Positions 60,601-64,000 of a DNA stretch of 64,000 nucleotides are shown piece after piece (position 1 is the stretch's first letter; every line of letters starts with the position of its first letter). The translations under genes were made by a program, and so were the position numbers. This DNA comes from Acidobacteriota bacterium. GTDB lineage: Bacteria > Acidobacteriota > Terriglobia > Bryobacterales > Bryobacteraceae. The DNA lies in assembly GCA_014584705.1 (NCBI GenBank), contig JACTMJ010000021.1, positions 62,001 through 126,000 of the forward strand, in the 5' to 3' direction. The notes below the pieces were generated by a model. That model did no database searches. It was not told the origin of the DNA and saw only the letters and a program-made list of their open reading frames with translations.

Positions 60601-60823
60601 CATCGTCGAAGGCCCGGGCCTGCTCCAATTCAACACCGTCCTCTCGAAGCGATTCAGAGTCACGGAGGGCAAGGACTTCCAGTTCCGCTGGGAGGCTTTC
60701 AACGCCTTTAACAACGTGAACTACAACAACCCCAGCACGAACATCGCGAGCAGCAACTTCGGCCGGATCACCGGCGCCGGTACGGCCCGCTATATGCAAT
60801 TTGCGTTGAAGTTCAACTTCTAG
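57614..60823 (+). CDS. TonB-dependent receptor, Oar-like, with carboxypeptidase-regulatory-like domain
   Basis: 1069 residues from ATG 57614 (AAGGAG upstream). A signal peptide (MRSLGLAVLCLLLTVFPVGAQ) is followed by a CarboxypepD_reg-like domain at about 26-110 (GSYFGTVTDSSGASVPNAEV, GNFNIAPLPIGKYSIVVKA), a plug (QVRQIKDLPLATRNPLALVS, QLDGLLTN, VQVRVATRSGTNALHG-type block) and a long outer-membrane barrel ending in the aromatic YMQFALKFNF. Imports or binds large substrates, here probably oligosaccharides. This receptor type is expanded in Acidobacteriota. Divergent from iclR and preceded by site E. Confidence 0.93.
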   Translation: MRSLGLAVLCLLLTVFPVGAQVGTEGSYFGTVTDSSGASVPNAEVSVTHLATGLVKNATTGTDGNFNIAPLPIGKYSIVVKANGFKTWELSGSELTVGDRHRITPVLSVGEVTESVSVEANAGLLQTEKSSAETIVQVRQIKDLPLATRNPLALVSLVPGMQYSYTQSGGERGTYVQGQGQRNNKTAFQLDGLLTNAPMDEGGTAIPNVDTVAEFSVETLNFSAENGRDPIQVRVATRSGTNALHGTLWEYVQNDAFNARNTFAAKTPRVRRNQFGAAIGGPVIKNKVFFFGSFEGTVIRNQQTWNTQAVTSAMKQGNFSALSKNIIDPLAQAPFAGNLIPSNRISGASKYYAPMLLEANSPDGQFRTNAGTKNNTWEGMGRVDYQLTDSQRLYGRYVRVRQPSTLLGYKPESVTNDVVNQHNFGLNYTWAMSGNTVLTLTSGLMKTRETYTNDALGKVNDAEAAGIQGFATTGREKWIGPSNLGFANGYQGIYFAGWGAPGALWGDVYNTKADLRHFRGAHTMAVGFEYGNSKVYGDHGSCCSRGNFNFYNQYTNDGFADFLLGYTSGSSRNAPLAEFGTNSAPYTGMYFNDTYRVRDNLTLDLGLRYERWYARHNMRDATSTWDPRLQKVVAAVGSDGKINMNAFLTTPNVAAATAGQWVTAREAGYNDGLTEGNGNWAPRLGIVYRPFRDKQIVLRGGYGLFYNSFTGNRSASSAANLPFWGVESLGYGLSQLQSWQTVWSSDPNAFGIFGMGEAVDPRIKAARTHNWNMTLQTALPWKSALTLSYVGTKVANDVIMMPYNAAAIGPHSNLQADRPNPGISSVTRMENYSRYWYHALQTKAERRFADGFLFTLSYSFSRSMGGPFGGSDEYGSLIPFSPDWYNRGRTDFDIRHIEYATVVWEMPVGKGRRYLSDTNRAVDAILGGWEVGFTQQARSGLPLSVSGGYSNLGNGYGTRADIVGSPSISDPTTRKWFNTAAFARPALYTFGNSSMGIVEGPGLLQFNTVLSKRFRVTEGKDFQFRWEAFNAFNNVNYNNPSTNIASSNFGRITGAGTARYMQFALKFNF

Positions 60824-60872
60824 AGCGCATTGGCCTCGTCACCACTGATGAGGTTGGGCAAGGTCCCCCAAC

Positions 60873-60912
60873 ACACCCGGCTCGCCCCTTGCGGAGCGAG
60901 CCGGGTGTTCTT
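60873..60912 (+). terminator. Terminator after the TonB receptor gene
   Basis: ACACCCGGCTCGC (60873-60885), 10-base loop, GCGAGCCGGGTGT (60896-60908): a perfect 13-bp stem followed by TCTTGG. The T-run is short but the stem is very stable. Confidence 0.75.
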
Positions 60913-61166
60913 GGTAAGCACACAACGCCGGGAAGTGCACGGGCGAAACCGCACTCCTCGTCTCCGCGCGGATCATCCCGAGTGACCGTGCGGCGAGCTG
61001 AATCAGCCTTGACTCGCGAATCTTGAGCGAAGGTGCCGCCGTCATTTGAGGGAATTCTCAGATTACTTTCCAGGGCACTGTACATGCGCGGGAGCGGGTT
61101 TCGGTATTCTGTAGGCTTTCTAGCGGGAAGGGCCTCGCATGCTTTTCGCACCGAGGCCCTGTAGAA
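60913..61166. other. Intergenic region, no gene seen
   Basis: About 250 bp between the TonB terminator and tRNA-Pro. Only short Arg-rich frames without ribosome sites. The stretch directly left of the tRNA would hold its 3' trailer. Confidence 0.4.
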
Positions 61167-61243
<77 letters not shown>

Positions 61244-61737
61244 ATTTGAGCCTTGCGCTCAATTCCTTCAGTCTAGCACGCCGAATGCGTGGCATCGATC
61301 GCGCCCCGCCCCCAATTACGGGATTTTCTGATGGATCCTCCAACCAGGCAACCCCGGAATCCATATCCGCGTCCGGTTGATGAATGGAGTGAGGCCAAGT
61401 ACTGTGTCGGATTCTCCACAAAAGTGTAGGCGATGGCTACAGATCTCAGAAAAATTCGTAGTTCCTTGTCAAAGTACAGTTTCCCAACTGATTGATAGTG
61501 CAGCACTCTGGCAGGTCTGCAAGAATGGCAGTAGAACTGCATGTGAGTTTGATTTGGCGCGGAAATTTTGCGTGCATGGGTAACCTCGCGCGTTCGAGTT
61601 TCCGATAGAACTGCATGACGGTTTGTGCGCGGGCGCGGCGGCCTTTTTTCGGCGAGGTAAGGCATGCACCCGGTTACCGACGCCGGAATTCGGAATCGGG
61701 CCGGTGAGCGCTCCGAGAGCTTGGGGTTTGGCGATCG
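61244..61737. other. Intergenic region with a 12-bp direct repeat
   Basis: About 490 bp between tRNA-Pro and the sensor gene. No convincing coding frame. TAGAACTGCATG occurs twice, at 61532-61543 and 61606-61617, 74 bp apart (start to start). This may be the control region of the sensor gene; it is AT-richer than its flanks at 61380-61600. Confidence 0.45.
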
Positions 61738-64000
61738 ATGAGTGAGAGCAGGCAACAACTCACCCGGGCTTTCCTGCTGGTGTTGACGGTTGCGGCTGTG
61801 GTGGCCGCGGTCTTCAACTTCCGGCAGCAGGCACACGTGCGTTTGCCGGAGGATGGCGTTTTCTGGTCGGAGCGCGACGGCAAAGTGATCGCGCTGATGG
61901 TGCAACCGGGGAGCCCCGCGGAACGGGCGGGCGTCCACGAGGGCGACTTCCTGCTGCGAATCAACCGGCAGCCGGTGAATCTTGCCCAGGATGTGGCGCA
62001 GATTTTCGTCGGCCTTCCCAGTTGGGAGAAGGTCGACTATTCCCTGCTGCAGAACGGCGTTGAGTTTGAAGCGCATGTCATTCTGGGCGAACGGGCGCTC
62101 AGTAGCCTGGTGTATTACCAGTATTTTGTTGGCGGCGTTTACCTGCTGATCGGGCTGTTCATTTTCTTCCGGCGCGGGGTCGCCGCGCAAGCCACCCACG
62201 TCTACGTTCTCTGCCTGGCGTCGTTCGTGCTGAGCACCTTCCACTTTACGGGCAGGCTGGACGACTTTGACAAGGTGATGTATTGGGGCAACGTCTTCGC
62301 CGGCCTCATTGCACCGACGATTTTTCTGCACTTCTGCCTGAGCTTTCCTGAATCCGGCCGCTGGACCCGGGGCTTCTGGCGCTCGTCGCTCCTCTACATT
62401 CCTGCGACGCTTGCGGCGTTCGTGTTCATGGGCTTCGCGTCGGGCGTCATTCGCACCGCCTCGCCGATGGTGGAAGTGAACTGGATGCTTGACCGCCTCT
62501 GGCTGGCGTTTCTCACCGGCGGCTATCTGCTGGGAGGCCTTGTGCTCGCGGCCAAGTCCCGCACGGCGAAGGACCCGGTGGTGCGGATGCAGTTGAAGTG
62601 GCTGCGCAATGGGGCGATCTTCGCCATTTTGCCCTTCGCGATCTTTTACGCAATTCCCTACGTGATGGGCGGCTTCCCTGGGGAATCCGCCAAACTGGCG
62701 GTGCTCGCGCTGCTGCTGATGCCGCTCACCTGGGCCTACGCGATCGTTCGCTACCGGTTGATGGACGTGGACGTGATCTTCCAGCAAGGCTACGTATACA
62801 CGCTGGCCACGATCGCCGTGCTGGGCGTGTTCTACATCTTCATCTTCTCGATCGGCAGTTTCGATAGCCTGAGCCCGACGGCGGTTGCCATCCTGATTCT
62901 GATTGCGGCCTTTGCATTTCAGCCCATCCGCAACTGGCTGCAGGAACAGCTTGATAAGCACGTGTTCTACAAGGACCAGTACAACTATCGGCGCACGCTG
63001 ATTGAATTCGCCCGTGAGCTTGGGGCGGAAACCGACCTTGACCGCATGCTGAGTTCCGTGGCCGACCGCCTGATCCGCACGGTGGGCATCTCCCACATCG
63101 CATTTTTCCTCTCGGAAGAAGGTGGCTCGGGAATGAAGCTTCGGCTCGCCGACAATGTGCGGGACCGCAAAGGCCGTCCGGTGGAGCCGGGCTATCCGCT
63201 CGATCTTTCCTACCTCGCCAATCGGCCGGAAAAGGGACACCTGTTTTTTGAACGAACGCGGCATCTTCCGGATCCGCGCGTCCTCGAATACCCGCCAGCG
63301 GCGCGGGAAACCATCGCCGATCTCGACCTGACCTATTACTTCCCCTGCGACGCACGCGGCCGCACAATTGCGTGGTTTGGCGTCAGTCGCCTCGACCGGG
63401 GAGACTTCCTCACGTCGGACGACCTGGAACTGCTGGTTACGCTTTCGGGCTATGTGGGCATTGCCATTGAGAACGCATTGCTCTACCAATCCCTGCGTCA
63501 TAAGGCAGCGGAGTACGAGCGCCTCAAAGAGTACAACGAGAACATCGTCGAATCGATCAACGTCGGAATCCTGGCGGCCGACCTGGAGGGTCGCGTCGAG
63601 AGTTGGAATTCCACCATGGAAACGCTTACCGGCGTGCCGAGGAATATCGCGGTGGGCCGGCGAATGGAGGAGTTGCTCCCCGCCGACCTGTGCCGGGAGA
63701 TCGCGTCGGTGGGCGCCGCCGAAAGCGTCCACAACATCTATCAGTACGAGTTCAGATCCTCCATGCTGCCTTCCAGGACGCCGGAAACCGCCCCCGTGGC
63801 ACGTACGTTCCAGGCGGAGGCGCCTTCTTATTCACCCGCGATGGGTTTCGCGACGGGAGGCGAGAAATCGGACGCCTTCGCCCTGCAACCCGCCGCCGCG
63901 CATGCGGGTTCCACTGGACATGCCGGCACACGAATGACTGCTCCAGCCAGCTACGGAGGCCCCGGCATCGCTCCCGCGGTTGCAAGCGCGCCGGAGGTTT
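61738..64000 (+). CDS. Membrane sensor with PDZ, multi-span, GAF and PAS parts (3' end outside window)
   Basis: ATG 61738 opens a frame of 754 codons that runs off the right edge. Order: one membrane segment (AFLLVLTVAAVVAAVF, residues 10-26), a PDZ domain (IALMVQPGSPAERAGVHEGD, about 50-110), seven or eight membrane segments (about 125-400, e.g. GGVYLLIGLFIFFRR), a GAF domain (about 420-590, LIEFARELGAETDLDRMLSS, DDLELLVTLSGYVGIAIENA), then a PAS domain (IVESINVGILAADLEGRVES). After that comes a long Pro/Ala/Ser-rich linker. A histidine kinase or similar output domain is expected beyond the edge. A large leftward open frame over the same DNA is a shadow. Confidence 0.85.
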   Translation, partial: MSESRQQLTRAFLLVLTVAAVVAAVFNFRQQAHVRLPEDGVFWSERDGKVIALMVQPGSPAERAGVHEGDFLLRINRQPVNLAQDVAQIFVGLPSWEKVDYSLLQNGVEFEAHVILGERALSSLVYYQYFVGGVYLLIGLFIFFRRGVAAQATHVYVLCLASFVLSTFHFTGRLDDFDKVMYWGNVFAGLIAPTIFLHFCLSFPESGRWTRGFWRSSLLYIPATLAAFVFMGFASGVIRTASPMVEVNWMLDRLWLAFLTGGYLLGGLVLAAKSRTAKDPVVRMQLKWLRNGAIFAILPFAIFYAIPYVMGGFPGESAKLAVLALLLMPLTWAYAIVRYRLMDVDVIFQQGYVYTLATIAVLGVFYIFIFSIGSFDSLSPTAVAILILIAAFAFQPIRNWLQEQLDKHVFYKDQYNYRRTLIEFARELGAETDLDRMLSSVADRLIRTVGISHIAFFLSEEGGSGMKLRLADNVRDRKGRPVEPGYPLDLSYLANRPEKGHLFFERTRHLPDPRVLEYPPAARETIADLDLTYYFPCDARGRTIAWFGVSRLDRGDFLTSDDLELLVTLSGYVGIAIENALLYQSLRHKAAEYERLKEYNENIVESINVGILAADLEGRVESWNSTMETLTGVPRNIAVGRRMEELLPADLCREIASVGAAESVHNIYQYEFRSSMLPSRTPETAPVARTFQAEAPSYSPAMGFATGGEKSDAFALQPAAAHAGSTGHAGTRMTAPASYGGPGIAPAVASAPEV

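Noticed and set aside
61510..61526. Sigma-54-like promoter (TGGCAGGTCTGC) before the sensor gene
   Set aside because: The GG to GC spacing is too short for a -24/-12 promoter.
61273..63732. Leftward open frame of 819 codons
   Set aside because: It lies opposite the PDZ/GAF/PAS sensor, is rich in His, Gln and Arg with no domain, and covers the tRNA-side spacer. Third-position GC of the rightward gene keeps this frame open.

Overview
The window is about 62-65% GC and gene-dense, and reads like a chromosome segment of an Acidobacteriota species close to Solibacter/Bryobacter. This rests on the gene mix: an Oar-like TonB-dependent receptor with an N-terminal carboxypeptidase-regulatory-like domain, many secreted glycoside hydrolases, Tat-exported Gfo/Idh/MocA and sugar-isomerase-like proteins, and mixed SD-led and possibly leaderless genes. 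This is an inference from families; there is no rRNA in the window. There is one tRNA, tRNA-Pro(CGG). I saw no CRISPR array, insertion sequence or prophage.

Layout. 1-5.7 kb: end of an FG-GAP-like protein, then the phospholipid genes psd-pssA with an Asd-like paralogue that lacks the catalytic Cys, then groES-groEL behind a degenerate CIRCE element. 5.7-15 kb: RNase T2 lipoprotein, a zinc-ribbon membrane protein, a Cys-rich secreted protein coupled to a membrane-anchored protein, a frameshifted chemotaxis receptor, and a dnaK-dnaJ-hspR chaperone operon without grpE. 15-21 kb: modA-like protein, glcE-glcF, a class IV aminotransferase and a crotonase-fold protein. 21-33.8 kb: a leftward run of secreted or Tat-exported polysaccharide and sugar enzymes (GH20, DUF5060/GH5-like, DUF4091-like, clan GH-D, Gfo/Idh/MocA, xylose-isomerase-like TIM barrel). 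34-37.9 kb: a nitric-oxide module, nsrR-ywiC plus quinol NO reductase. 38-42.8 kb: kdsC, tilS, ftsH, gph.

42.8-60.8 kb is the most interesting part: a sugar or sugar-acid utilisation locus with its own IclR-family regulator. It holds an Asp-box protein, a GH2 enzyme, an operon SDR / cyclase / aspartoacylase-like / mandelate-racemase-like dehydratase, an opposing operon of two half-size EamA permeases / RraA-like aldolase / amidohydrolase-2 lactonase candidate / glycosidase remnant, a large six-hairpin-like glycosidase, the regulator, and a TonB receptor. The enzyme set resembles an oxidative deoxysugar or sugar-acid pathway (dehydrogenase, lactonase, dehydratase, aldolase). An inverted repeat of the type ATTCCA-N6-TGGAAT lies in front of five transcription units at an almost constant distance from the start codon (62-67 bp), and a sixth copy sits next to iclR. 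I propose these as the operators of one local regulon.

60.8-64 kb: terminator, tRNA-Pro, and the start of a membrane sensor (PDZ, several membrane segments, GAF, PAS) that runs off the right edge.
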